A stretch of 17,696 bases of DNA. It comes from Syntrophomonadaceae bacterium. GTDB lineage: Bacteria; Bacillota; Dethiobacteria; DTU022. The stretch lies in NCBI GenBank assembly GCA_007127255.1, contig SKZS01000079.1, forward strand, positions 1-17,696, given 5' to 3'. Under the pieces are notes generated by a model. It was not told the DNA's origin. It worked only from the letters and a program-made list of their open reading frames with translations, and did no database searches. Shown here piece by piece: positions 1 through 6,462 of this stretch (position 1 is its first letter; each line of letters starts with the position of its first letter). Position numbers and translations under genes: made by a program.

Positions 1-8
1 GTTACAAT

Positions 9-851
9 TTACCACAGGTTAGCTGCTGCAGGGACTGTTGAACGGTCTCTTAAAAAAATGGCATTTTGCCTGCATACAGCGCGGCAGATTCCACAGCCAT
101 AGCAGGTCCCGGGATTAATACTCACCTTTTCTTGAGCCACACTGAAGCTGATCGCGCCAAACTGGCAGGACTTAATACAGGCGCGGCAGCCGCTGCACAA
201 ATCTATATTAACTTCTGCAACATATTCTGCCCTGAACATCGATTGGTATGATTTTGATAGAGCCTTCAAAGCCATGCAGTCCATGTCGCAATTGCATATT
301 CCTCCGATGAAAGGTGATTTGAAAGTCCATACTGTATGGATAAGACCTTTCTTTTCCAATTCCCGAAATTGTTCCAGGGCTTCATCTGTTGACAGCGTTT
401 CAAGTCCGGCAGTATGGGGTCCGGTCAGGTAATCTGCGCCAACAGACCTGATTATTTTTCCCATTGTTGTGTCTTCACCCGGCTCCACGCTTATGCCGTA
501 ACAATAACGCTGTTCGGTCCCCACTGAAACATGGCGGCAGATACAGGGCAGCCTGATTACCGAGTTGACAAAACTGAAGATCTTTTCTATTTCTTCAAGG
601 GGCAGGACCTGGCCGTAGTGAGTCTTTTTCTGCCTGTTAGAAATAGCCGGTTTCACTACCGCCTGGATAAAAGAGGGCAGTCTGTTTAAATCGTCCAACC
701 TGGAAATGTTTTTTCCCAATCTCTCTGGGTTTTTAAAAAATTCGTGTATGTAAGTGCGGCGGCGTAAATCACCAAGTAGATCTGTAGAATAGTTTTGTGC
801 CTGAAGATACCATTTTTCGCCTTCACCATGTTTATGACAAAATTCGCACAC
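9..851 (-). CDS. 4Fe-4S ferredoxin-domain protein (280 aa)
   Basis: Cytoplasmic iron-sulfur protein; electron transfer is inferred and the partner is unknown. The C-terminus has two ferredoxin motifs in tandem, CSGCRACIKSC and CYGCGICRAVC (about residues 219-260), enough for two [4Fe-4S] clusters. Further Cys groups lie at the N-terminus (CEFCHKHGEG), near residue 103 (CICRHVSVG...RYC) and before the ferredoxin part (CNCDMDC), so it may bind more metal than a plain 2x[4Fe-4S] ferredoxin. The first residue is read from GTG at 849-851, because the CEFC motif follows at once; only a weak AAGAG-like ribosome site precedes it. It is complete, with its stop at 9-11, and transcribed away from its right-hand neighbour. 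The specific role is not recognised. Confidence 0.8.
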   Translation of the reverse strand: MCEFCHKHGEGEKWYLQAQNYSTDLLGDLRRRTYIHEFFKNPERLGKNISRLDDLNRLPSFIQAVVKPAISNRQKKTHYGQVLPLEEIEKIFSFVNSVIRLPCICRHVSVGTEQRYCYGISVEPGEDTTMGKIIRSVGADYLTGPHTAGLETLSTDEALEQFRELEKKGLIHTVWTFKSPFIGGICNCDMDCMALKALSKSYQSMFRAEYVAEVNIDLCSGCRACIKSCQFGAISFSVAQEKVSINPGTCYGCGICRAVCRQNAIFLRDRSTVPAAANLW

Positions 852-925
852 TGTTAACAGCTCTTTTCATCCGGGATATATTTATTATTCTACCTCAGAA
901 AGGGACTCCATTCAAATCACTTTGC

Positions 926-954
926 TTGACACGCCTGGCTATTGCTAATATATT
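926..954 (+). promoter_or_regulatory. Sigma-A type promoter for the 170-aa gene
   Basis: TTGACA at 926-931 and TATATT at 949-954 are separated by 17 bases. It lies about 90 bases before the TTG start at 1045 and points toward it. Confidence 0.6.
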
Positions 955-1044
955 CAAATAAACTGTTTTCATGTCAAAAGAAGCCGGGCTGAAGGTTCAT
1001 TAATCCGGGACAGTATATTTACCAATTAAAAGGGGGTTTTCTGA

Positions 1045-1557
1045 TTGGACCTTGCTAAGCTAAGCCGTGAACAGCTGGAATATCTGCTGACAGATTTTGC
1101 CAAACGCTGGTTGGCCCATGATGGTCTGTGGTTTCAGCAGGCAGAAAAAGAATATGGCATGGAAGAAGCAATTAAACTTGATGCAGGAGCCTGGGAAAAT
1201 TTCACCGTGCTGGAAGCTCGCCGGATAATGAATTTTTTAGGTCTTGAACCGGGCGGAGGCCTTCCCGCTCTTAAAGAAGCCCTTAATTACCGCCTCTATA
1301 GTTTGATTAACACCCAGGAAATTAACGAGCCTGACGAATATACCCTAATATTCCGTATGGTAGATTGCCGCGTGCAAACAGCCCGGAAAAATAAAAACAT
1401 GGATGAATTTCCATGTCGTCCTGTTGGCCTGGTAGAATACAGCGGTTTTGCAACCACCATTGATTCCCGTATCCAAACCAGGTGCCTGCACTGCCCACCT
1501 GATGATCATCCGGAAGACAGCTACTGTGCCTGGGAGTTCACCATGCCGAAAGAATAG
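1045..1557 (+). CDS. DUF6125 / aminothiazoline-carboxylate hydrolase-like protein (170 aa)
   Basis: Small soluble protein resembling the group annotated as DUF6125 or L-2-amino-thiazoline-4-carboxylic acid hydrolase-like; the substrate is unknown. The N-terminal half is helical, with a tryptophan-rich segment (KRWLAHDGLWFQQAEKEYG). The C-terminal half carries the conserved-looking cysteines expected of the group: a Cys in MVDCRVQTAR, one in EFPCRPVG, and CLHCPPDDHPEDSYCAWEF near the end. This suggests metal or cluster binding, which is inference. The start is TTG at 1045, chosen because AGGGGG (1031-1036) lies 8 bases upstream and no ATG is nearby. It stands alone, with its own promoter at 926-954, and converges on the HAD gene with only 26 bases between them. 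Gene reality is sure; family assignment is moderate. Confidence 0.75.
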   Translation: MDLAKLSREQLEYLLTDFAKRWLAHDGLWFQQAEKEYGMEEAIKLDAGAWENFTVLEARRIMNFLGLEPGGGLPALKEALNYRLYSLINTQEINEPDEYTLIFRMVDCRVQTARKNKNMDEFPCRPVGLVEYSGFATTIDSRIQTRCLHCPPDDHPEDSYCAWEFTMPKE

Positions 1558-1583
1558 ACTGCTTTAAAATAAAAAAATAACAG

Positions 1584-2237
1584 CTACTGCATCAGGAGTT
1601 CACTTAGTTCCACTACCGAGTGAACAATATAGGTCGGTTTAGCGGCAATAAGTTCATCTAAAGATCCGTAACCGTAGGTAACTGCAATGGAGTCAAGCTT
1701 CCAGGCCTGTGCTCCCCTGATGTCGTGTTTACGGTCGCCGATCATTACCGTTTCGCTTTTATCCGTTCTGCCGCTATTATTCAAAACATAACCGATCACT
1801 TCTTTTTTCTCCACCCGGGTCCCATCTAAATTGCTGCCGGCGATAACTTTAAAAAAATTGTCGATGACAAAGTGCTTTAGAATCTTTTCCGCAAAAACAG
1901 TTGGCTTGGAGGTGGCTATATACAGCTTTGCTTCATTGTTGGCAAAAGCCTCGAGCATTTTAGTTACTGAAGGGTAAAGCCGGTTTTCGTAAATCCCCTT
2001 TTCCCGGTAATAATCCCGGTAGTGCTCAACAGCCTGGAAAGCTTTCTTTTCACTGAAGCCGTATTCCTTCATGAATGAATAGTGCAGCGGCGGTCCGATA
2101 AAGGGTTTAATCTCTTCCCCTGAAGCTGTAATGCCATATCTGCTTAAGGCATATTGAACTGACCTGGTAATGCCTTCCGCCGAATCCGTTAAAGTGCCAT
2201 CTAGATCAAAAATTATATTAGAATACTTTATTCCCAT
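1584..2237 (-). CDS. HAD-superfamily phosphatase, phosphoglycolate phosphatase-like (217 aa)
   Basis: Predicted Mg-dependent phosphatase of the HAD subfamily IA type. Motif I is FDLDGTLTDS (nucleophile Asp in D-x-D-G-T), motif II is the Ser in ATSKP, motif III is a Lys in VEKKEVI, and motif IV is MIGDRKHDIRGA. The FIGPPLHYSF cap segment resembles the group of phosphoglycolate phosphatase / 5'-nucleotidase-like enzymes that dephosphorylate small metabolites. All catalytic motifs and the usual length (about 215 residues) are present, so it should be active; the substrate cannot be read. ATG at 2235-2237 follows GGGAG by 8 bases. It is divergent from the PilZ gene across a 194-base gap holding a candidate promoter (2323-2331). 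Confidence 0.9.
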   Translation of the reverse strand: MGIKYSNIIFDLDGTLTDSAEGITRSVQYALSRYGITASGEEIKPFIGPPLHYSFMKEYGFSEKKAFQAVEHYRDYYREKGIYENRLYPSVTKMLEAFANNEAKLYIATSKPTVFAEKILKHFVIDNFFKVIAGSNLDGTRVEKKEVIGYVLNNSGRTDKSETVMIGDRKHDIRGAQAWKLDSIAVTYGYGSLDELIAAKPTYIVHSVVELSELLMQ

Positions 2238-2322
2238 CCCAGCACTCCCAGTCTGGTGCGTTTTACGTTTCTATTACCATTAAACTTTAACGATACGAAA
2301 TCCTGCCCGAATCAATAAAGAA

Positions 2323-2331
2323 AGTATAGCA
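2323..2331 (-). promoter_or_regulatory. Candidate extended -10 promoter for the HAD gene
   Basis: On the minus strand the sequence reads TGCTATACT, an extended -10 element (TG-N-TATACT). It lies about 85 bases upstream of the HAD start. No good -35 box is seen; TTCGAA 18 bases upstream is only a partial match. Confidence 0.35.
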
Positions 2332-2431
2332 AGGCAGGAATTATGGTTCGAATGAAGAATAAGTTATAAAATTCTCAAAATAGAGTTATTGTGCATACAT
2401 ACTTGCATACCCGTAAGGAGTAAAGAACATT

Positions 2432-3112
2432 ATGTATGAAAGTCTGCTTGATACCCTGTTCACTTCCGGTAACAAGCTGTTGGTCGAGTTTGTTGACGAT
2501 CAAAATGCTTTGAAAAGCCTTCAGACTACAGTTGAAGATCTGGAAGGAGAATATCTTGTCCTCAAGACCCCCGTGGTTAATAATGCTCCGGTTTCTTTCC
2601 GGGAGAGCCAGGAACTTACCCTGTTGCGTTTGGAAAAGCAAAATCAACAAGCTTATGTGACCAATGTTGTCGTCATAGATATCTGCCAGGGTGAAAATGA
2701 ATTGTTGGTTTGTAGTAAGCCAATGAAGATAGATAAGACTTCTTTGCGACGATTTGCTCGCTTTGATGTAGGCCTGCCTTTCCGGTATAAAACTAAGGAT
2801 AATGAAATAGAAAGATCGGGCAGGATAAAAGATCTTTCACTAAGCGGCTGTTATGCTTTAATCAATCCCGATTCCCAGGTTGAAAAAGGAACACTGCTCG
2901 AGTTTATTGTTGCTATGCCGGGGAAAGGTTCAGAACTTGTTTTAAATGGCAACGTTACCAGGACAGATAACCCTGCTAAAGGCGAACAATATCTGACCGG
3001 GCTTGCTATTGACTACCAGGATCTCCTGGATGATGATCGGGAAACACTTTATTATTACTACATATTTCAACTTCAACTAACCGGTGACAGTGCTCCTGCT
3101 ACAGATCTTTAG
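2432..3112 (+). CDS. PilZ-domain c-di-GMP receptor, YcgR/YpfA-like (226 aa)
   Basis: Predicted cytosolic cyclic di-GMP receptor. The N-terminal part (about residues 1-95) fits the YcgR-N type beta domain. The PilZ domain follows, with the two nucleotide-binding signatures intact: R106-R107-x-x-R110 in LRRFARFD, and D134-x-S136-x-x-G139 in KDLSLSGC. This two-domain layout is that of flagellar brakes such as YcgR and B. subtilis YpfA/MotI, which slow the motor when c-di-GMP binds. No flagellar gene is in the window, so the motor link is by family only. Start ATG at 2432 has AAGGAG 11 bases upstream (2415-2420), slightly long. TATAAA at 2365-2370 could be a -10, but no convincing -35 accompanies it. 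Confidence 0.88.
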   Translation: MYESLLDTLFTSGNKLLVEFVDDQNALKSLQTTVEDLEGEYLVLKTPVVNNAPVSFRESQELTLLRLEKQNQQAYVTNVVVIDICQGENELLVCSKPMKIDKTSLRRFARFDVGLPFRYKTKDNEIERSGRIKDLSLSGCYALINPDSQVEKGTLLEFIVAMPGKGSELVLNGNVTRTDNPAKGEQYLTGLAIDYQDLLDDDRETLYYYYIFQLQLTGDSAPATDL

Positions 3113-3136
3113 ACGGTCGGAAAGGGTTAAAATAAC

Positions 3137-3631
3137 TTATCTCAACCCATCCTCAATATCCTGCAGTGTCTGTCCCAACTTTCCTGCTGTTTCCCGGGGC
3201 AGTGAAATCTCAACCGGCAGTACCGTGTCGAGGTGATACTCAGTCGAAATGGGCACGGTTAGCTGTACCGGAAGTTCCAGGTTCATCTGTAAAGGTATTT
3301 CTTCATTAATGGGCACGGCAATATCTTGTGGGCCGAAGACGGGCAGGCTGACCGTGGTATGAACTACGGTGTTAAGGGTGTAGGTTGTGTCGATAGGTAC
3401 GCTTATGGTCTGGTCAATCTCTATATTCATCTCTAGCGGCAGTATTTGGTTGATTCGCACATCGGCAATAAAAGACTCTGCTGCCAGTTGTTCCAAGCTT
3501 TCACGTGCCGTCACAACCGTGCTTAGCGCTTTTGAGCGGAAATTAAAAAGGCTCCAGATCACGAAAACGTTGACAAACAGGGAAAGGGCCAATCCTGCAG
3601 CCAGGACAATAAATGTTGTTTTAGATTTCAT
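3137..3631 (-). CDS. Membrane-anchored protein with duplicated beta-rich repeat (164 aa)
   Basis: Function not recognised. The N-terminus has a Lys pair and then one hydrophobic segment (about residues 6-29, FIVLAAGLALSLFVNVFVIW), most likely a signal anchor that leaves the rest outside the cell. A short helical stretch (about 30-57) follows, then two similar beta-rich units. The first runs from LPLEMNIEIDQTISVPID to VSLP; the second from IPLQMNLELPVQLTVPIS to ISLP. They match position by position through TYTLNTV / EYHLDTV. Alternating hydrophobic residues suggest a beta-sandwich or beta-helix on the outer membrane face. ATG at 3629-3631 follows a strong GAGGGGG site (3638-3644). It is divergent from the PucR gene and convergent with the PilZ gene. 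Confidence 0.78.
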   Translation of the reverse strand: MKSKTTFIVLAAGLALSLFVNVFVIWSLFNFRSKALSTVVTARESLEQLAAESFIADVRINQILPLEMNIEIDQTISVPIDTTYTLNTVVHTTVSLPVFGPQDIAVPINEEIPLQMNLELPVQLTVPISTEYHLDTVLPVEISLPRETAGKLGQTLQDIEDGLR

Positions 3632-3674
3632 GTTAAACCCCCTCAGAGCTTAAAAGCAAGCCAAATTAAAAGTT

Positions 3675-3738
3675 GAATCATGACCATACTATATCACAGC
3701 TTCCGAATAATAATTACCGGCACTCAGGCTGTACAGCC
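3675..3738. repeat. 64-bp dispersed repeat, copy 1
   Basis: Matches 15177-15240 in the same orientation at 62 of 64 positions, without gaps. The two differences are T/C (AATAATAATT versus AATAACAATT) and A/G (GGCACTC versus GGCGCTC). It ends in the perfect 12-base palindrome GGCTGTACAGCC (3727-3738). It lies in the divergent region between the membrane-protein gene and the PucR gene and may carry promoter or operator sequence. Confidence 0.85.
3688..3696 (-). promoter_or_regulatory. Candidate extended -10 for the 164-aa membrane protein
   Basis: Read on the minus strand this is TGATATAGT (TG-N-TATAGT), about 57 bases before the start codon at 3631. It lies inside the 64-bp repeat, so the second copy carries the same element at 15190-15198. 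No good -35 box is visible. Confidence 0.35.
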
Positions 3739-3763
3739 CTCAGGTCTAAGGGGCGTCAATTTG

Positions 3764-3772
3764 TGTTATAAT
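3764..3772 (+). promoter_or_regulatory. Extended -10 promoter for the PucR-family gene
   Basis: TGTTATAAT is a perfect extended -10 (TG-N-TATAAT), about 60 bases before the start at 3833. The -35 region is poor, as is common when an extended -10 is present. The palindrome GGCTGTACAGCC ends about 25 bases upstream and overlaps or adjoins the -35 zone, so it could be an operator. Confidence 0.5.
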
Positions 3773-3832
3773 CCACATGAAAGCGATATTTAAATAGTAA
3801 TAGTAATTGTCTCTTCCTGTGGGGGAATACAT

Positions 3833-5533
3833 ATGTCCATTACTATCAGGGATGCATTAAAAATAGGCGGACTGGTAAATGCCATTGTTCTCGCCGGTGA
3901 AGCCGGACTGGATAAAGAAATTAGGACAGTTGATATAATTGATGTTCCTGATGCCGCTATCTGGTTCCGCAAAGATTCACTCTTATCTACTACCTTTTAC
4001 GCTTTAAAGGACAATATTGAAGCCCAGCTTAATATGCTTGAGGATATTAAATCCTGCGGTGGAGCAGGATTAATTATCTTTTCACCTGAGCGTTACATTT
4101 CGCACATTGATGAACGCTTGGTTAATAAAGCAAATGATCTCAAACTGCCCCTGTTGCAAATGCCCGACTGTTCATATATTGATGTTATTGTTCCAGTTAT
4201 GAGCCAGATACTTGATAAGCAGGTAAGAGCCTTAGAATACGCCCATGAAGTGCACAGCATGATGACTGATATTGTTCTTAAAGGCAAAGGTTTGAAAGAA
4301 CTGCTTGCCACCCTGACAGTGTTAATTGAAAAACCGGTTCTGATGGCAGATAATGAGCAACTGCTAATTGATGCTGCTTCTCCACCCGGGTCAAGCGAAA
4401 CCCCACCCATCCTGAAGCAGTGGCAGAAAAGCGGTAAACATTTTCCGCTGGCAGATTTTTATCCAGGCGGCTTATTAAATGATCTGGTTTATAAAAAAAA
4501 GCCTGTCTATTACCAGCACGGTTCTGCAGAAGCAGATTATATAGATTTTTTCTTTCCCGTGGTTGCCGGGGAAGACTTTTACGGTACATTGATAGTACCT
4601 GACCTGAGTGAAGAACTGGAAAAAGCTAAAACAGTAGCAATGGAAGCCGGAGCGATGGCCATTGCCTTGGATATCCTCAAGAAAAAGGCAATCAAAGAGG
4701 CCGAACGCAAAAATGAGCTTGATTTTTACAATGAGTTGCTGCTGGGCAATATTAAAAACCGGGAAACTATCATATCCCAGGCCAGGCAGTTTGGCTTCGA
4801 TCCGAGCAGCAGCTATTTCGTAGTTTTAGTCGAGTTAAGCAAGGAAAGCATATACTATAACAACCTGGCTGCAAAAAACCCCGGAATGAACAGAGAAAAA
4901 CTCGAGAAAAGATTATTCCGCCTTTTGCATTATGCTCTGGAAAAAGAAGGCGAAGAGGGTGTAGTGGTAGAAGCGTTGGGCAGCATGGTAATTATTGTCC
5001 ATTCGTCAATTAAAGTTGAAGAGAAAGATGCTTCAGATCATGTTAAAAAGTTGGTCCAAAATGTTAGGCAAACCGTAGAAGCGCGCATGGAGAATATACC
5101 CCTTTACATCGCTGCAGGTGAATATTGCGACAGCATTGATAGAATTAATGCCGGTTACCTGGAAGCCTGGGAAACCCTTGATGTAGGAAAGAAGCTTTTT
5201 CACCCGGGGTTTTCTCTCACCTACTCTGAAATGGCCCCATACCACATGGTCAAACGTTTCATCACCAGCGCTGAAACCCCCGGCCTTTACAATAAGATCT
5301 ATGAACCCCTCCTGCAATATGACCGTGAAAAGGGAGGCGAGCTTGTCTGCACCCTTGAAACATACATTGAATGCAACTTTTCCCGCACGAAAACAGCTGA
5401 TAAAATGCACCTGCACCGCAACTCTCTAAACTACAGGCTGCAAAAAATAAGCGAACTGCTTGACAGGGACCTGGAAACCCTGGATACCTTCCCCCTCCTA
5501 CTGGCTTCTATCAGCCGCAAAATTTCCTCTTAG
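3833..5533 (+). CDS. PucR/CdaR-family transcriptional regulator (566 aa)
   Basis: DNA-binding regulator of the PucR family. The N-terminal PucR domain (about residues 1-125) is recognisable by TVDIIDVPDAAIWFRKDSLL and GLIIFSPERYISHIDERL. A central sensor region (about 140-280) precedes a CdaR-type GGDEF-like region (about 290-440). The C-terminal HTH_30 domain (about 505-560) contains FSRTKTADKMHLHRNSLNYRL, the family's recognition-helix signature. In known members (B. subtilis PucR, E. coli CdaR) this layout controls purine, sugar-acid or amino-acid catabolic genes in response to a metabolite. ATG at 3833 has GGGGG (3821-3825) 7 bases upstream. It directly precedes the ferredoxin-AOR-alcohol dehydrogenase operon on the same strand, so that operon is the likely target; this is inference. 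Confidence 0.9.
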   Translation: MSITIRDALKIGGLVNAIVLAGEAGLDKEIRTVDIIDVPDAAIWFRKDSLLSTTFYALKDNIEAQLNMLEDIKSCGGAGLIIFSPERYISHIDERLVNKANDLKLPLLQMPDCSYIDVIVPVMSQILDKQVRALEYAHEVHSMMTDIVLKGKGLKELLATLTVLIEKPVLMADNEQLLIDAASPPGSSETPPILKQWQKSGKHFPLADFYPGGLLNDLVYKKKPVYYQHGSAEADYIDFFFPVVAGEDFYGTLIVPDLSEELEKAKTVAMEAGAMAIALDILKKKAIKEAERKNELDFYNELLLGNIKNRETIISQARQFGFDPSSSYFVVLVELSKESIYYNNLAAKNPGMNREKLEKRLFRLLHYALEKEGEEGVVVEALGSMVIIVHSSIKVEEKDASDHVKKLVQNVRQTVEARMENIPLYIAAGEYCDSIDRINAGYLEAWETLDVGKKLFHPGFSLTYSEMAPYHMVKRFITSAETPGLYNKIYEPLLQYDREKGGELVCTLETYIECNFSRTKTADKMHLHRNSLNYRLQKISELLDRDLETLDTFPLLLASISRKISS

Positions 5534-5546
5534 CAATCAGTGTTTT

Positions 5547-5559
5547 GTGCATTATGCAC
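5547..5559. promoter_or_regulatory. Perfect inverted repeat, possible operator
   Basis: GTGCAT-T-ATGCAC, two 6-base arms around one central base, starts 13 bases after the PucR-family stop codon. There is no U-run, so it is unlikely to be a terminator. Its place between the regulator and the operon it may control makes an operator plausible, but nothing in the sequence proves it. Confidence 0.3.
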
Positions 5560-5597
5560 TAGTCAAACCTGATATTTCTACTCATCATACAAAGGTA

Positions 5598-5735
5598 ATG
5601 CGAAATGAAAATTTAAATAGTGCTAATGTTAAATTAATTGTTTTTTCTCCGGCTGCTAATAGTACTGGCACAGGAGGTAATGTTAAGCAGGTGTGTTTAT
5701 TTGGCTGCTCACCGAGCATCCATTTGCTGAAATAG
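5598..5735 (+). pseudogene. Short unrecognised ORF or gene fragment (45 codons)
   Basis: Open from ATG at 5598 to TAG at 5735, with a protein-like stretch (VKLIVFSPAANSTGTGG). The ribosome site is poor (AAAGGT only 2 bases from the ATG). Its end overlaps, in another frame, the decayed nucleotidyltransferase remnant that starts near 5687. It may be the front part of the same broken gene or an unrelated chance ORF. No family is recognised. Confidence 0.2.
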
Positions 5736-6000
5736 ATGAAGAGACAATCAATGCACTTATCATTGCCAAAGTATTGGTTGGAAAATAGGATTTCTGGCGG
5801 ACTGTTACAGGGAATATGGGTAAACTGTTGGAGTTGAACAAAGAGCAGATCTTTTTAGTAATGATGAAGAAGAACTAATAGAAAATAGATTACAGGAAAT
5901 ACGCAACTATATTGATCGTGAACCGAAACCGCTGGCCTGGAAATTGCGCAGCAAAGTCGATGACAAGGTCAAATGGTATAAAGAAGTTGACGAACTTTAA
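5687..6000 (+). pseudogene. Decayed C-terminal remnant of the nucleotidyltransferase-family gene
   Basis: Homologous to the C-terminal 100 residues or so of the two nucleotidyltransferase-like proteins in this window (9588-10346 and 13268-14488). The first part reads WLLTEHPFAEIDEETIN and continues to a TAG at 5786-5788. This TAG aligns exactly with a conserved Trp (NNWGWFRTVTKN versus GK*DFWRTVTGN), so TGG to TAG explains it. A frameshift follows between about 5837 and 5848. The other frame then reads EEELIENRLQEIRNYI and REPKPLAWKLRSKVDDKVKW and ends at the TAA at 5998-6000; the intact copies have DHPKSLSWKSRNVIGDKVQW. The N-terminal catalytic part is absent. Divergence is much greater than between the two intact copies, so it is an older relative. 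It ends 24 bases before the ferredoxin start at 6025. Confidence 0.8.
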
Positions 6001-6024
6001 GACTATCGGAAATGAGGAATGCCC

Positions 6025-6462
6025 ATGTACTACTTAAGAGGCGAGTTTGACTTGTGCACGGGTTGTGGTGCCTGCCAGCTGGCCTGTTCGAACAGGGCCA
6101 CCGGCGGTTATAGCCCGCGTCTGGCCCGCCTGAAAGTTTTCACTGAAAAGGAAAACCTGGTTAACAGGCCCCTGGTCTGTACGCAGTGCGAGAATCCCTT
6201 TTGCATGAACTCCTGCTTCTTTGATGCTATCAGCCAGGTCAAGGAAACCGGCCTGGTTTTTGTTGACAAGGAAAAGTGCACTGGCTGTGGCAACTGTGTA
6301 GCAGCCTGTCCGGACGAGATGATCAAGCTTGACAGCAATAAAAAAGCTGATAAATGCGATATGTGTGAAGGGCTGCCGGAGCCCCTTTGTGTTAAGTATT
6401 GCATACCAAGGGCTTTAAAACTGATCTTGAAAAAAGAAACAGGGGAGGTGGTAGCAAAGTGA
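6025..6462 (+). CDS. Four-cluster ferredoxin, AOR electron-transfer partner (145 aa)
   Basis: Predicted electron-transfer subunit, related to the polyferredoxin subunits HycB, CooF and DmsB. It has four cysteine groups: CTGCGACQLAC, CTQCENPFCMNSC, CTGCGNCVAAC and CDMC...CVKYC. All 16 ligands are present, enough for four [4Fe-4S] clusters. There is no Tat or other signal, so it is cytoplasmic. Two in-frame ATGs are possible; 6025 is preferred because GAGGA (6014-6018) lies 6 bases upstream of it, whereas that site abuts the ATG at 6019. Its stop overlaps the AOR start in a GTGA junction (6459-6462), implying translational coupling and equal expression. This ferredoxin-AOR pair is well known in anaerobes and should carry electrons between AOR and the ferredoxin pool or another enzyme. 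Confidence 0.92.
   Translation: MYYLRGEFDLCTGCGACQLACSNRATGGYSPRLARLKVFTEKENLVNRPLVCTQCENPFCMNSCFFDAISQVKETGLVFVDKEKCTGCGNCVAACPDEMIKLDSNKKADKCDMCEGLPEPLCVKYCIPRALKLILKKETGEVVAK

Noticed and set aside
2287..2312. Possible sigma-D (flagellar) promoter before the PilZ gene
   Set aside because: TTAA-N14-GCCCGAAT only loosely matches the TAAA/GCCGATAT consensus and lies far from the start.
5666..5680. TGGCAC as a sigma-54 -24 box before the ferredoxin gene
   Set aside because: The -12 TTGC element is absent at the required spacing.
6399..6458. N-terminal extension of AOR from ATG 6399
   Set aside because: It would overlap the ferredoxin gene, lacks family similarity, and GTG 6459 has a strong ribosome site.
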